A DNA stretch of 64,000 nt from Phycomyces nitens (lineage: Eukaryota > Mucoromycota > Mucoromycetes > Mucorales > Phycomycetaceae), in NCBI GenBank assembly GCA_022702545.1, contig JAHRBC010000002.1:4402001-4466000 (forward strand). Reading direction: 5' to 3'. Below, in pieces: positions 32,801 to 45,200 of this stretch. The stretch's first letter is position 1. Every line of letters begins with the position of its first letter. The notes beneath the pieces are model-generated. The model worked only from the letters and a program-made list of their open reading frames with translations. It was not told where the DNA came from and searched no databases. The position numbers and the translations under genes were made by a program.

Positions 32801-34520
32801 ACGAAAAGAAAACGAATGGAAGTGGACCACAAAAACCAACAAGGCTTTTGACGAACTAAAGACAAAACTAGCACAATTACCACAACTGGTCTATCCAGAC
32901 CCAAACTACCCGTACGACTTACACACCGATGCAAGCGATTCAGGATTAGGAGCAGCCCTGGTACAGAATGGCCGACCAGTGGCGTTTGCAAGCCGATCAC
33001 TCTCACCCGCGGAGAAGAACTATAGTGCCACGGAGAGAGAATGTCTTGCCGTAGTCTGGTCTCTTCAACACTTTCATTGCTATATACATGGTGCGGTACT
33101 CACAGTATACACCGACCACGCAGCATTAAAGGACATCCTCTCTATCAAGAACCCTCGAGGCCAAATAGCTCGATGGGTGGTAAGCACGTTAACATATGAA
33201 TTTACCGTTGTGCATAGAAGGGGAGTGGACAACAAGGACGCCGACGCACTGAGCCGAGTGTGTTTAAGCAGGGAAATAACCCAACTAACTCAGGAGACAC
33301 CTCAAGACATCACAAAAGAATTGGTACGCGAATACCAGCAGTGGGACCCCGAGATCGGACAGCTCCATACAGACAAACCAGAAAACATAATAGGGAAAGA
33401 TGGTATACTTTACCATGACCCCGAGAACCCGGTAGTGGTCCTGCCTGGCGCATTAAGACAAAAGTATCTCCAGTCCGTGCATGCACACCCAACAGCCGGA
33501 CATTTTGGACGCGATAAGACTACAGCAAGAGCACAGCAAAGTGCATGGTGGCCAACATTAAATGAAGACATCGTGGAATTCATAAAGAGTTGTGAGGAGT
33601 GTCGCAAACACAAGCAACCAACGCGGAAATTTGGCAGGCTACAAAGCATCACGGTACATCACCCAGGGGAGGTATGGGCGGCCGACATCGCCGTTCTCCC
33701 AGTATCAAGTAAAGGCAACAGATATCTCTTGGTCCTTATGGAGTATCTGACAAAGTGGGTGATTACTGCCGCCTTGTCACAGTTTGATACAAATGAAATA
33801 GCCAACGTACTGCTGTTCAAAGTGGTTTTAGTCCATGGAGTCCCGCACAAGTTTATTACAGATAATGGAACTAACTTTGTTTCAGAAGCAATGAAAATGG
33901 TATGCGCCAGACTGGGAATAACCAAAGCAACGACTAGCGTGGAGCATCCACAGACAGACGGACTGGTAGAAAGGATGAACAAAACCCTGAAGACGTCTTT
34001 GGCGATATATGTAGAGAAGGAACCCCACCTGTGGGATGAATACCTTCCGTTTGTGACCTTTGCAGTCAACACAGCAAAACAAGCGTCAACTGGAAAATCA
34101 CCATTCGAGATTCTCTATGGCAGAAAAGCAACTTTACCAACTACAGCCAGTTTGACACCACCAGATAGGCAAACTCATACTACCAAGAGCTGGATTGCAT
34201 ACTTGAACCACTACTTACCGATTATCCAAAATGATATAAAAATGAACATACAAAAAGCCCAAGCACGCCAACAGCGATGGTACAATAAAAACCGACTAAA
34301 CCGACCAAACTTCCAAAAGGATGACCTAGTTTTCAAGATCAAGCCAAAGGATACATGGAAGTTCCCGAACCCCAAGTTTACCGGCCCATGGAAAATAATA
34401 AAAGAAACGAATCAAAACAGAACTAGTTTCCTACTTGCAGACCCAACGAAGAAAAAGAGAACAACAATGGCAAACCAAGATCAGCTGTACCCTTACCGCA
34501 ACAAAGAAACTCGTTGCTAG
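29817..34520 (+). pseudogene. gag-pol of the Ty3/gypsy element (one in-frame TGA)
   Basis: Starts MDPNFPNYNMDANPWGGPAD. A long Glu/Arg/Gln-rich coiled-coil region (about residues 45-225) leads into a capsid-like domain. A TGA at 30759-30761 interrupts the capsid region, and the same frame continues to 34520. Counting from 30768, the zinc knuckle CHNCHKIGHKAINC is near residue 190, protease ALIDTGS near 274, RT catalytic YIDDVLIYS near 571, RNase H LHTDASD near 718. The integrase HHCC module (HPTAGH...CEEC) is near 905-945, with Asp, Asp and Glu near 970, 1030 and 1066, and a GPW-type C-terminal module (FTGPWKII). No chromodomain. The stop lies before the zinc knuckle, so it is probably a mutation rather than a gag-pol readthrough signal. 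Confidence 0.93.
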
Positions 34521-34531
34521 AGGGGGAGTGA

Positions 34532-34682
34532 TGTGACAGTCCAGTTTCCTTTTATATAACTATCCAATATCTATTATCCCATTTCCATATATACTCAATC
34601 GTTACACTTAATATTCTATATCTTACTCAATATTCCTATCTCAATAAAGAGAGAGGTTTTACCCGTAAAGCAGACTATCACA
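34532..34682 (+). repeat. 3' LTR of the Ty3/gypsy element
   Basis: 151 bp, preceded by a purine-rich tract and followed by the TTTAG duplication and the resumed U2 sequence. Confidence 0.95.
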
Positions 34683-35083
34683 TTTAGTTTATTTCCCCTA
34701 CTTCTTTGTCTTACCCTTTTCTTTACTATGTTATAGTATTTTTTTATTATATTTTTCCTTTGGCCTTGATGGCATCATTTTATTATTTTATTATTTCATT
34801 TTTCGGTTATTCTTTTAGTTATTTTCTTTGTCTATAAAAGACATTCTTTTCCAATGAATAAACATCAGTCAGTTTTATGATCAATTTTACGGTTATTTTA
34901 TTCTTTTGAGTTTAAGCTCTTGATCTCTGAAGAGCAGTTATATTTTGCCCGGTCATTTTGGGGATATTTCTGTTGAGTTTCGTTAGTCTTTTACTGGTTC
35001 TTTCATTGTTTCTTTTATATATTTTATTTGTCGCCCGTTCGGTTACCATACACAACCATACAAACACATCACGCGTCAATTGA

Positions 35084-36270
35084 CACGGGTGTTGTAGGGT
35101 TTCCAGCTTCGCCCACTTCTCTCCATTTCACGTGACTTTTCCAAGGTCTTCCCTGCTAGAAAGCGTGACGTAGCATCCTGATCAACTTGGCAATGTCACC
35201 TTTCTCCATTTGCAAGTCACCTTATTTCTCATATCTCCCTTTTCTCTGCACTTCTTTGATTTTCCATATTTGTCACCCTCGCTCTCATTTCAAACCCCTC
35301 CTATCCATTTCCATATTTATCCATTATACACTATTTTTGTCATCTATCTTCCCTTCCCTTCTCCCCACGTTGCTGTCTGTGCGCACTTATCTTTCTCTTC
35401 ATGATTATCTACCTCTTTACACCCTCTCACACATCGGCACTTCATTTTATTCATACCCCTTCATATCTCTGTCCCTTCTCTCACACTGCTCACTTTATCA
35501 TATTACTGTTATCCATATCTTCATACTTCATATTTACATTGTCTTCGCACATTTTCATATCTCATTTTGTCTTATCATATTTGTCCTCCATTTTTATATT
35601 ATCACCTTCACTGTATATCCCATTTTCTCATACTATCATATCTTATTTTGTCTTATCATCTCATACCTCTCCCCCCAAAATCATTATTATCCTTATCCAT
35701 TATCTCATATACTGTTCTATTTTTCATTCACACACCCAATTCCTATATTTTATTATTAATCAATTCACCATTTATCACTAAGTAACATTTTACGAAGTCT
35801 ATATAAGAGACCAAAATTTCAATCAATAAACATTATCAGTTACCTCTCTCTTAATTTCCGTCCCTGAACTAGTGAATTGTCTTGTATAGAAATTCCTAGT
35901 CATACCTGTGCCAAGATTGATTTTTCTTTTCATCCAATTCCCTTTTCCGTCCAAATCTGTATCTTCCCAGTACCTTGCTGTCAACTTTAGTAATTGTCCT
36001 GAGTGAAATTATCTAGTTCCCCTCTCCTATTATATCTCTTCCTCCCTGTTTCCATTGCTGTCAAGAATATATTCAACTGTCCCGAGCGAAGTTATATATC
36101 TCTATCCATATTTTCATCTTTTCTTTCTCTTGTCCATTTCTTGCTGTCCAATTTCGGTTTCTACCCCCGTTATTGTCTATCTCTATCGCACCATCGTTAT
36201 TGTCAACGAGTGGTATTTAATTTATTATATTTTCTGACTCATTTTCACATCACAACAAACTCAACACGCG
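35084..36270 (+). repeat. LTR-like unit U3 (longer subfamily)
   Basis: About 1.19 kb, beginning GACACGGGTGTTGTAGGG and ending CAACACGCGTCA. It shares ends and the TATAAGAGAC..AATAAACATTATCAG promoter/polyA layout with U1/U2 but is otherwise diverged and pyrimidine-rich. A related copy lies inverted at 61692-62665. Long reading frames inside it come from C/T-rich sequence and do not look like genes. Confidence 0.65.
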
Positions 36271-36533
36271 TCATGATTTTGATACAGGTGTTGTAGATTT
36301 GGCAGCTGCACCACAAAACTAGCAGAAATTCCATGACATCACTAAGAGCCCCACCAAGAAAGAGTGCTACGTCACAACTAACCGTCATTACCATCGTCAG
36401 AACTTCAGCGGGACCTGAAGTTATCCCAAATTTCTGGATTTCTTGTCCAGAATATTATCTCAATTCTTTTTTCCCTTTTTATCTTTAAAGATTATTTCCC
36501 CTCACTTTGATTTACCCTGACATTTTTACCTTT
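36271..36533 (+). repeat. Partial LTR-like unit U4, cut by element H
   Basis: Begins with the same ACAGGTGTTGTAG start as U3 directly after CACGCGTCA, then ends where CACTACGG starts at 36534. The rest of the unit is not found right of element H. Confidence 0.45.
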
Positions 36534-36944
36534 CACTACGGCAGAAGGACCGGTAGCTGTGCCAAAAACGGTAGCATAACTACCATTTTTTATGATTTTA
36601 GAGCACTTTATCTCCGCAGATTGTGGTTGAAAGGTAATGTCATTGATCCCAAATCATAAAAGTCGCATGGAATGTCTTTTCATCAGGCAATGAGGTAGTT
36701 GTAGTACCATAGAAAGGGCTCGTAAGTTTTTAGGCAATGTTGTTTATTGAAATGAGCATTTTATTTGGTGTTAAAGATGTTGCACATTTTTGAGAAAAAT
36801 AATTTTTCGCCTGTGTGAACAAAACGGTAGTTATGCTACTGTTTTTTTTGAAACAATTTTTTTGTTTTTGACATTATTAGCCATTTTATTTTATTTTATT
36901 TGGTATTGATATTTATAAGGAAAGAAAAAAGAAAAAGAAAATTT

Positions 36945-37990
36945 TTATAAAGTGGCAAGGTTCCCCATGGTCACACACAGATTGTCATTAAACACGTAAT
37001 ATGGTGCAATGATAAAGAACTGATTACTACTCGGAGGGTACTGGATGAGCCCAACTTGATGCTGAATGTCATCCACATTAACAGCATATTTTGGCTGGGT
37101 TGTTTGTCCAGTTGAGCTGTGTGACCGCCGTATTACGATTGGCACAGATGAGTCATGGGCTGCTGTACCATGCTCTTTCATCACTTCAACGAATGGCAGA
37201 AAGTGCAGTGTGCCATCAACCTCTTTATGCTCAAAATAAAATTCCACGGTGCCAACAAACCAGCTTTGAATAGTTATATTGCAACGGCTAGATAAAAATA
37301 TAAAAAATGTGAGTGATCTCTATTTTATATTTTGAATAATACCAATACTCACTTTCTGTATGGACAGGTAAACATCACATGATGATTGCCACGTCTGGTC
37401 TCGTTTTTTATTCTTCGGTACATACATGAAGAATGTACGGTTGAATTTTTCCAAAGACGAGAAGCAACAACAATCGTCGGGTCATCAAGTTCAATACTGT
37501 CCATACCACTGTTTCGCACATAGTACTTTGCCAAAGTATTCTTGACAACAGGGCTGCTGACACCTTCCAAGTCATCATCATTCAAGCTGGCATGTCAGTT
37601 GAATGGCTCCCATAGCTGGGCAGCACTTACACCATCTGGAAGATCTAAGAAACTTGCTTCATTATATGTGGACGGCTGACTTGTACTAGGATAATTCTGA
37701 GAGCTGTTTGCTGAACTGACAAAGCTATGAACAGCAAAGCGCTCAACAAGCAAACTGGCATTTCTACCGCCCTTCAAGTTTGACGTGATAAGCTTGGAGT
37801 ATACTCTAATTACTTTTTCCATGGGTAGGTAAGAGATTATTTGACTAATAATAGCAACAGCAGCAAAGACACTTCTTGGTCAATGATGACAAAATCAACG
37901 TACCTGTCATCAATGATTGTGGCCAGTGAGGCACGGCTAGGACAATAGCACTCCACATTTACAAGTGCAAAAGAATGTGGTGTGCCAAGA
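36945..37990 (-). pseudogene. Tnp2-like transposase C-terminal part, element H
   Basis: Three coding blocks on the minus strand. 37990-37907 encodes LGTPHSFALVNVECYCPS. 37822-37350 starts MEKVIRVYSKLI and includes a MYRRIKNETRRGNHHVMF block. The third runs from about 37290 to 36945 (SWFVGTVEFYFEHKEVDG... ending GNLATL). A GTGAGT donor near 37355 and a CTAG acceptor near 37290 define an intron. A TGA at about 37595 interrupts the middle block in frame. The order resembles the C-terminal region of CACTA transposases outside the element 1-5 subfamily. Identification is weaker than for elements 1-5 because the catalytic part is absent. Confidence 0.5.
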
Positions 37991-38220
37991 ATCTTCTTCA
38001 AGACACCTTTAAGAGTGCAAACCAGACTTGTAAGAGAAAAATAGCAGAGAACAGCCAGGCAAGTTTATTAATTAACAAACATTTGAATATACATTATAAT
38101 TAATACAATATTTTTATTATGTTATAGCAGGAAAGAGCAAGCAGTTCTTTTCTTTCGGAAGATGAGGTATTTCAAACGGATGACGAGGCTGAATCCCCAA
38201 TCATGACAGATGTACTATAA
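37990..38220 (+). CDS. Possible small acidic exon pair in element H
   Basis: An open segment 37990-38063 (NLLQDTFKSANQTCKRK...) ends at a GCAAGT non-canonical donor. After an intron ending TTATAG at 38127, an acidic terminal exon (ERASSSFLSEDEVFQ...) stops at TAA 38218-38220. It may be the end of an element-encoded second gene. Support is limited to frame continuity and splice motifs. Confidence 0.25.
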
Positions 38221-38439
38221 GTTAGAGCTTTTTTGTTGCTCATCTATTCTCAATTTAATATTAATATAATATTTCTACTGTTTGATATAGGTTTACACCA
38301 CTAGGAATGAGCAATGAGCCTTCATCTAAGAGAAACAGACTAAGTCTTTAATATTCTTTAGGCTGCTCTTATTGGTTCTCTCATATTTTTAGTATATGTT
38401 TTAGCGCACTTTTTCTTTTCCTCTTTTCCTTTAGCTGTT

Positions 38440-38880
38440 TTATCTTTGCTTTGGTCCTCTCCTTTGAAATAAAATCGAATAACTCTCCATCACGTAAGAT
38501 TGCCACCTTAATAAATGCCCGATTGGCATCTTGTATACCACATCTTCAGCTCTGTTGTTTTTAATCTAGGAATGAAACACACATCTTGCCCTTTTTCAAG
38601 CACCAAAAAAAATGAAATTTTTTTATAGCTGTATTACGCCGAGGTTAGTTTATATTTCTTTTCTTTTCTTTGCTCTACTTTTTTGAAGTAAAACTAAATG
38701 ACCCTCCCTTATGTAAGGTTGTCAATGACATAAACATCCGATTGGAATCTTGTATACCACATCTTCAGCTCTGCTATCTTTAATCAAGGAATGAAACACT
38801 CATCTCATAATTTTTCAGACACTAAAAAAAGGTGAAATTTTTTTACAGCTATATTACACTAAAGTTTGTCGTTCCCCACC
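38440..38880. repeat. Tandem duplication, ~219-bp unit, two copies
   Basis: The segment containing CTTGTATACCACATCTTCAG recurs with an offset of 219 bp (38530 and 38749), with AATGAAACAC and a GTGAAATTTTTTTA stretch in the same order. The copies are visibly diverged. Non-coding, inside element H. Confidence 0.75.
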
Positions 38881-39128
38881 TCCCCACCTGGGAATCTCTG
38901 TAGAATATGCATATTGTTTTCTTAATGATGTACTCATTCTGCCAATTACCATTATATTCGAATTAGTTTTAAATCTTATGAGCTGACTTTACAGCAATAT
39001 ATTTTCTATGGTAAGAATATTATAATATGTTTACACTCTTTAATTAATCATATTGCGCATTCTCTATTCTCTTTCTACTGCATCTAGTATTTACATCTAT
39101 ACATTTCATATAGTGGCATTAATTCAAG

Positions 39129-39600
39129 AGATGCTTGGTATACCGATTAACAAGCACAATATATACTGGTATGCTATCCAAAACAATATGCTCGGTTTAT
39201 TTGATCGCTTCATTCTCTGACCACGATATCTTTATAGCAATTGATGAAGACCAAAGGCCTTCCAAGTCATGACAGTGATTCACAACAAGATGCTCGGCAT
39301 GCTGATTAACAAGCACAATATATACTGGTATGCTACCCAAAACAATATATTCGGTTTATTTGATTGCTTCATTCTCTGACCACAATATTTTTATAGCAAT
39401 CGATGAAGACCAAAGGTGCTATCCAAGTCATGACAGTGATCCATAACAAGATGCTTGGCACGCCGATTGACAAGCACAACATATACTGGTATGCTATCCA
39501 AAATAATAAGCTCGGTTTATTTGATTGCTTCATTATCTGACCACAATATTTTTATAGCAATTGGTGAAGACCAAAGGCCATCCAAGTCATAACAACATGT
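39129..39600. repeat. Tandem repeat, ~160-bp unit, three copies
   Basis: Units begin at 39129, 39289 and 39450 with GATGCTTGG-type sequence. Each contains AAGCACAATATATACTGG, CTCGGTTTATTTGAT and a TTTATAGCAAT block. Lies between the coding remnants and the right terminus of element H. No coding potential is evident. Confidence 0.85.
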
Positions 39601-39784
39601 TGTTGGCATCGTGTATAGATTGAGTAAAAGGTTTGTACCATATACGTTTTATAATATTAAATAGTATTTGCTTTTGGTGTTTCTATATTATTATTATATA
39701 TATTTTAATATTATTTGAAATAAATCGAAATTATAATAAAAAATAAACCATTATTTCAAATAAATGGCAGTAAAAAAAGAATGG

Positions 39785-40030
39785 GTGCTAGTATATAAAG
39801 TAATATAAAAGAGAGGCTATAGTATATAAAGAAACGATTTTGGTTGGATAAAAAAACGGTAGCTGTGCCTATTCCTGCCTCATAACTACCCTTTTTTTTC
39901 GCACTAAAAAAACGGTAACAGCTACCGAAATCGCCTTATACAGAGTCTTTACTACCGTTTTTTTTGGTGGGAAAAAACGGTAGTAATGCTACCAAAACGG
40001 TAGTTAGCTACCGTTTTTTCCACCGTAGTG
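39785..40030 (-). repeat. CACTA terminal and subterminal region of element H
   Basis: Nearly identical to 957-1202, with CACTACGG at the outer end and several inverted ACGGTAG motifs. The high identity compared with the decayed interior suggests a recent origin or conversion of this end. Confidence 0.75.
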
Positions 40031-40151
40031 TAGACAACTAAGACTTTGAGACCGAATTTTCAGGTATACCAAACAGTATCTCAAGATAGATAATGATATA
40101 GCAATCAAAAAATGTGTACGCGTAATAGAAAAAGATATCTATATTTTTCTG

Positions 40152-40385
40152 TTAGAAAAGCAATAGGAATGACTGATTACTTACCAAGACAAACTGGTTT
40201 GTTGGATATTCCATGTCTTTGTTAAAACGCGGCAATTTTCTTTGATAAAAAGGCTGATAGTAAAGACAGAATATATTAGTATTAATAGTGATAAAATATT
40301 CGAACATACCAAGTACATTCCGTCCATTCGACTTCATCATTGTCATCTTTGGCCATTGCGATTGAAAGGAGTTGTTTTGAATCTA
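40152..40385 (-). pseudogene. Small exon remnants resembling a transposase C-terminus
   Basis: On the minus strand, 40355-40310 reads DDNDEVEWTECT and ends at a GTATGT donor. After ~70 nt, 40245-40190 reads PFYQRKLPRFNKDMEYPTNQ then FVL and a GTAAGT donor. The NQFVL-type ending resembles C-terminal regions of plant-type CACTA Tnp2 proteins. It lies outside element H and probably belongs to an older element. Confidence 0.3.
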
Positions 40386-40659
40386 CAAGATGAAGATTAC
40401 TGATTAGCAACAGCAATAAAAAATAGTGCGCCCATTTACATTTTTCTTGTGCAAGCTTGAATAAAAGTGACTATAAGACACCTTTTAGATAATTGAAAAG
40501 ATGTTAAAGATTATCTTTAATTGCATGAAAAATTTTCAAGTACTTATCAGAGAGTATAAAGGAAGCAAAAAGTAAAAAGAGAGAGAAAAAGGGAAAATTG
40601 GGAAAAAAGAATCCATATGCATTTTTAGATTATAGTAAGCCCTAATAAATTATGAGAAC
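40386..40659. other. Spacer before element 5, no gene seen
   Basis: AT-rich DNA with an A/G-rich run near 40560-40610. Nothing recognisable apart from the CACTGGGAAAACGG terminus that begins at 40660. Confidence 0.4.
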
Positions 40660-41183
40660 CACTGGGAAAACGGTAAAAGTAGATCATGTGTAAAACTGTA
40701 AATAAATATGTGAAAAGTCGCGAATTTTCTATGGTAAAACACAGATATGACAGATAGGAGAACCTAGGTTCCTATCAGGTTGTAAGACTCGAAATAAACA
40801 TGGTAAAAGTTGTGACAGCGAATGGAACAAAGGTTTGTTAGCATTTTTGACATGCTTAACTGACTTGATATACTCAATTGTTACATCCGACATTATGTTT
40901 TTGGTGTACAGGTATTGTGTTTACATCTTGAAAGGGCGATCTTATTGTTGTTTTTCATACACTAATAGTGAGGGTTTATTATTGTTTACCCATTCAAACT
41001 GCCAGTATTGACCACTCTTTGAAACTCATTATTGTATAATCAAGCAATAATTACTCTTTCCATCATTTTATACCCCGTACTTAAAAGGTTTATGGTTTAT
41101 ATTTGTGTTTATTGGAAAGAATAGAATGGTTCTATACACAAGCTCTAATACTATTACTGTCTATCCTTGCCGCTTCTACCAGC

Positions 41184-41916
41184 CTATTTGATATTACTTG
41201 GATCGGATACTTCTCTACTGAACAATACCTGAAAATAGGGTCCGGCAGCAATTTGGGTGGTTGCAGTAGTATTCTGATATAATAAAAGTTATATTAGTGA
41301 CATATATTCAAAAGTGCGGGTGCTATTCAAGATGCAAGGGATATTATACTTACATTGCAAGGATTGGATAAGAATGGGCAAAGAGGGGCAGAGTTGTGCG
41401 GCATGGCATCTTGTATGATTAGATTGACTAGAGATGGGATAAAATAAATTAATATGGGTGAATTGAGTGATAGAAAAATCGATTTACATACCAAAAACAG
41501 AGTTGGCGATTATAGTAGAGGGATGGTATATGGCGGCCAACAATAACTTTTTAAGAATATAGAAAAGTATTAGTAAATAGCCAGAATAATATTAGGGAAA
41601 AGCACAAAGACCAAGAAACGGCATTACCATTATGATAACCAGTTGTAGATGATGAAGGAGGCAGATGGGGTAGACAGTGATGGCGGCGGCCTATTGTAGA
41701 ATAACAAACGTTGAGAAAAAAGAAATTGGACACGAAAAGATTTTATTTACCCTGGCACTGATGATGGCACCATATAATAGGCTGTACAAGTGGAAGAGGT
41801 CTACAGGATAGAAAGAGACAATCAGAATAACTTGCAAGATGGCACCGGCACATGTAACTGACCATGATTAGTCTAGATGGGCAATGTAGAGAGAATGTAT
41901 TGGGATGAGTATACAT
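41184..41916 (-). pseudogene. ORF3, micro-exon gene of element 5 (3' exons open)
   Basis: On the minus strand, GT..AG-bounded exons align one-to-one with those of element 2: a first exon ending at 41863, a 50-nt exon, a 63-nt exon, then 55-, 74- and 90-nt-type exons. From the 50-nt exon to TAG 41186-41184 the frame is open across four introns, in the same phases as element 2. It ends with the same GPYFQVLFS peptide. The first exon has an in-frame TAG relative to this frame, so the start is unclear. Downstream is the conserved AATAAACACAAATATAAACC region. Confidence 0.5.
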
Positions 41917-42261
41917 TTATAAAGAAGCCATTAATTTGTTAGTATAAAGAATGTCTTATTAGAAACCCACGTAGAGATAAAACAACAGAGATAAGAAGAT
42001 AGAACAAAAAGAAAGAAAGAAATGATATTTAATTTCAAGCAGAGATCCAAAATTATTTTTTTATTAATTTATACAGAGTATACAAAGGGTAATTAGGAAT
42101 CTGTTTATTAAACTCATCTGTGTATATAAAGACCATCTATTTACAATTGAATCGACCCTCCTGCACTCGCAAACCAAGTATTTTGTATGTAAAGAGTAGA
42201 GTCTATAATTTATAAAGAGAATATAAAGCTAATTTTGAAAACATATGATATTCTATAGACA

Positions 42262-45200
42262 ATGGCACCAAGATCCACTCCCACTTCTCGCTCAACCGAT
42301 GAGCAACTCCAATTGTTGGAGACCTTGCGGGATATTCAAAACATCCTTGTCAGGGTAGATTCTCGCATTGGCACCAGCATCGAAGGCAACGCCAGTACTG
42401 TTGAGGCTATTGACAGTTTGGCTGAGTTGGTGGCTGCCAACAACAGTGCAGTTCCTGCCGCCGAGCTTGCTTCTGCCTTTGGTGAGGAGCTATTCACCAT
42501 TGTTGGCCCTGCTCCTGGTCCTGTTGCCATCCCTGCCACTGGCCCAGCTCCCATCATCCCGGCTGTGGTGGAGTATAACCCTGGTGCCGCCACAGAAGCG
42601 TTTGTAAGTATTAATATTCTCAATAGCTTACCAATTCATTGGCTTATAAAAATTTAATAGCGACATATACGAGACTATCTGTGGAGGCCCAATTTCAGGT
42701 CAAACAACCCGGCTATGGTGCAAGCCAACAACAACAGGCCCAGGTGGAGAACGGAGGTTCATTTCAATGAATCTCCCAACAAGGAGTTGGTTCTTGAACT
42801 CCTTGCCTACCTGGGCCCAACGTTCATCAACACTGGCTTGCGCCAAAGGGATCTTCGGGACAGTGTCTACTGGAACTTTTGCGGAAGGCGTCACCAGGAG
42901 AGGGCGTCTCCTGAGGCACGGGTAGCCGCAAATGCTCGTGCCAGAAAAGCCGGCCGGGAAGCTGATGTATGTAATAGTATAGCATCTAAAAGACTTGAGA
43001 TTGAAAAACAATATTAAACATATGTTTGATTAGCATTTCCATCGCCGTCGAATGACATACCTCTCCAACAAGGATGCCATTGACAATGTGATAGGCAATG
43101 ATTGCTCAGCACTCATCCAAAAGGCATCAATGTCTGAGGGTGAGTCTGAGGATGAGTTTCCTGGAGTTCCTGGCCGGCGGATGATCCGCACAGTACGCCC
43201 AGGCTGGAGGAGCGATGAGGTAACATATTAGAGACATTTGGGGATTCATACTTTTTAAAATTCTTATTTTGGTAGGATAAAATATGATCTTGACAAATAT
43301 TAGTAATCCTTTTTAGTAAAATATTTAGCCAATGATATTTGAGAATAAAATAACTGCGATTTAAACAATATTATCTGAGAGTATAATTTACTTTGTTTCT
43401 TTTGCTTTCTATTACTTTCTCTTTCACTTTTCACACTTCTTTTATATATAAAAATATTCGGATATACAAGCAACTTACGCAATACCATCTACCAACTTAA
43501 TGCAGAACGTCTTGATAACTACTCTGCCGAGACTGACATCCCTCATAGCGAGTTCCAAGATGCTGTAGAAGATTATGCACTACTTAACGAGCGAAATATT
43601 TACCAACGTGCAGAGATCCAAGCTTTGGGTGATGCTTCATGTATTGAATTCTTTCGATTCACCTACTCTCAGATGGAGTACATTGTCAATGCCATGGGAC
43701 TGCCATCAACTGTCATATTACGCCAAGATACGACCCACCAATTCTCTTGGGATATACTGTCAGCATTGGCAATCACTCTTCGACGATTGTCATATCCTGG
43801 GCGGTATGCTGACCTTGAGCACTTCTTCAAGGTTAATCGCAGTACTTTATATACGGTTTTCAACACGATGGTTGATCTTCTGCATGACAAGTATGCCAGG
43901 GGACTACACTTTACCAAGGATCACTTGCATCCATTCAACTTGAGGCGCTTCAGCAATGCCATTGCTGAAAAAGGGTCGCCATACACTGGCATTATTGGGT
44001 TCATTGATGGAACCCTAAATTCCGTATGCAGACCAGGGGAAGACCAGGAGATCAACTATAATGGTCATAAGAGGGAACATGGTTTGAAGTTCCAGTCCAT
44101 TGTGACTCCAGATGGAATCACGGTGAGCATGTCTGGGCCGTTTGCTGGATCAATGCACGATCAGAGAATGCTTGAGACCAGTGGAATCATGGCTCAACTG
44201 GAACAGCAACTCTGTCATGCTGATAATGGTGATCACCATTATGCCATCTATGGTGATCCAGCATACAGAGCAAATGTATTGGTGGTCAAGCCATTCAGAA
44301 GAAGACCTGACATGACTTCTGAGGAGCGCCTCATCAATAATGCCATGTCAAAAGTTCGAGAGTGTGTTGAGTGGGAGTTTGGACATGTTGGTGCTTTCTT
44401 TGCTTATGTCAAGTTTAGAAATGGACAGCGTGTTGGGCAGAGCCGGGTAGGAAAGTTCTACCTCATTTCTACATTAATGAAGAACATTCATACTTGCATT
44501 AACAATGGAAATCAGACAAGCATGTTCTTTGATATTGCACCTCCCCAATTGCATATATACCTAGACAGAATCACCACACAATAAAATTGATTTATAAATG
44601 TTTTTTTTTTAAAAACGTTTACTACTGTGGATGGTAGAAAAAGGGATAAGATGTCCCAGAAGGTTGCTGGTAGGCAGAGGGATAGGGACTTCTGCTACTA
44701 TTTTCTAGCTTTCCCAATCGTTCATTGACCACACAAAGCTCTTGCTTGGTCTCGCAAAGCTCTTGCTTGACCTCACGAAGCTCTTGCTTGACCTCACGAA
44801 GCTCTTGCTTCATCTCAAGCATCACCTTCATCATTTCGTCGGCCAGCTTGTGCTGACGAGCTCTCTCCCTCTCATCTGCTTCCATTGCCAATGCAATGTC
44901 TTTCTCAAGAGATTCCCTGGGACTAAGCCTTTGATACATTGGAACTCTCTTAGTAGGAATCTCTTGAGAAGTGGAAGTACTGCCACTTGCATTGGATTGC
45001 TCACTATCCATCCATGCCTGTTGTGGTGATTGTGTGGGGACTCTAATAAGAGTCTCCTTCTTCTTCTTGATTGTCCCTTGCAATGCTCTGACACTCATCA
45101 TTACTTCCGCATCTCTCTTCCTAGCAATGCTCTGTGCTGCATCTTCATCATCCTTACTCTTCTTCAACTCTACAGCTGTCATCTAATATTCATAAGCAAA

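Larger units (their letters stand above)
29634..34682 (+). mobile_element. Ty3/gypsy LTR retrotransposon (complete, young)
   Basis: A 5049-bp element with 151-bp LTRs (29634-29784 and 34532-34682) starting TGTGACAGTC and ending ACTATCACA, flanked by the 5-bp duplication TTTAG (29629-29633 and 34683-34687). I count two mismatches between the LTRs, so insertion is recent. A primer-binding-like TTGGTGGAGAAGC follows the left LTR, and a purine tract (AGAGGGGGAGTGA) precedes the right one. The single gag-pol frame has one stop codon. PR-RT-RNaseH-integrase order defines Ty3/gypsy (Metaviridae). Confidence 0.95.
29348..35083 (+). repeat. LTR-like unit U2, interrupted by a Ty3/gypsy element
   Basis: 29348-29633 plus 34688-35083 together reproduce U1 (28668-29347) with few differences. 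The gap is exactly the gypsy element and one copy of its TTTAG duplication. U1 and U2 are head-to-tail without internal sequence, as left by LTR-LTR recombination or tandem insertion. Confidence 0.75.
36534..40030 (-). mobile_element. Decayed CACTACGG element H
   Basis: The left end CACTACGGCAG at 36534 and right end (minus strand) CACTACGGTGG at 40030 form short inverted termini. Both are followed by multiple ACGGTAG/CTACCGT subterminal motifs. The right 246 bp match the terminus of element G. Flanks are TTT and TAG, so no 3-bp duplication survives. Inside are the C-terminal part of a Tnp2-like gene (-), a small + strand exon pair and two sets of tandem repeats. The transposase N-terminus is deleted. 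Confidence 0.65.

Noticed and set aside
35187..35785. Reading frames of up to 190 codons in the pyrimidine-rich LTR unit U3
   Set aside because: Composition is almost entirely C/T-derived Ser/Phe/Leu/Ile/His, and the related copy at 61692-62665 does not preserve the frame.
36534..40030. Element H as a clean, single CACTA insertion
   Set aside because: Termini match in kind, but the 3-bp flanks differ (TTT and TAG) and the interior is badly decayed. The two ends may derive from different copies.
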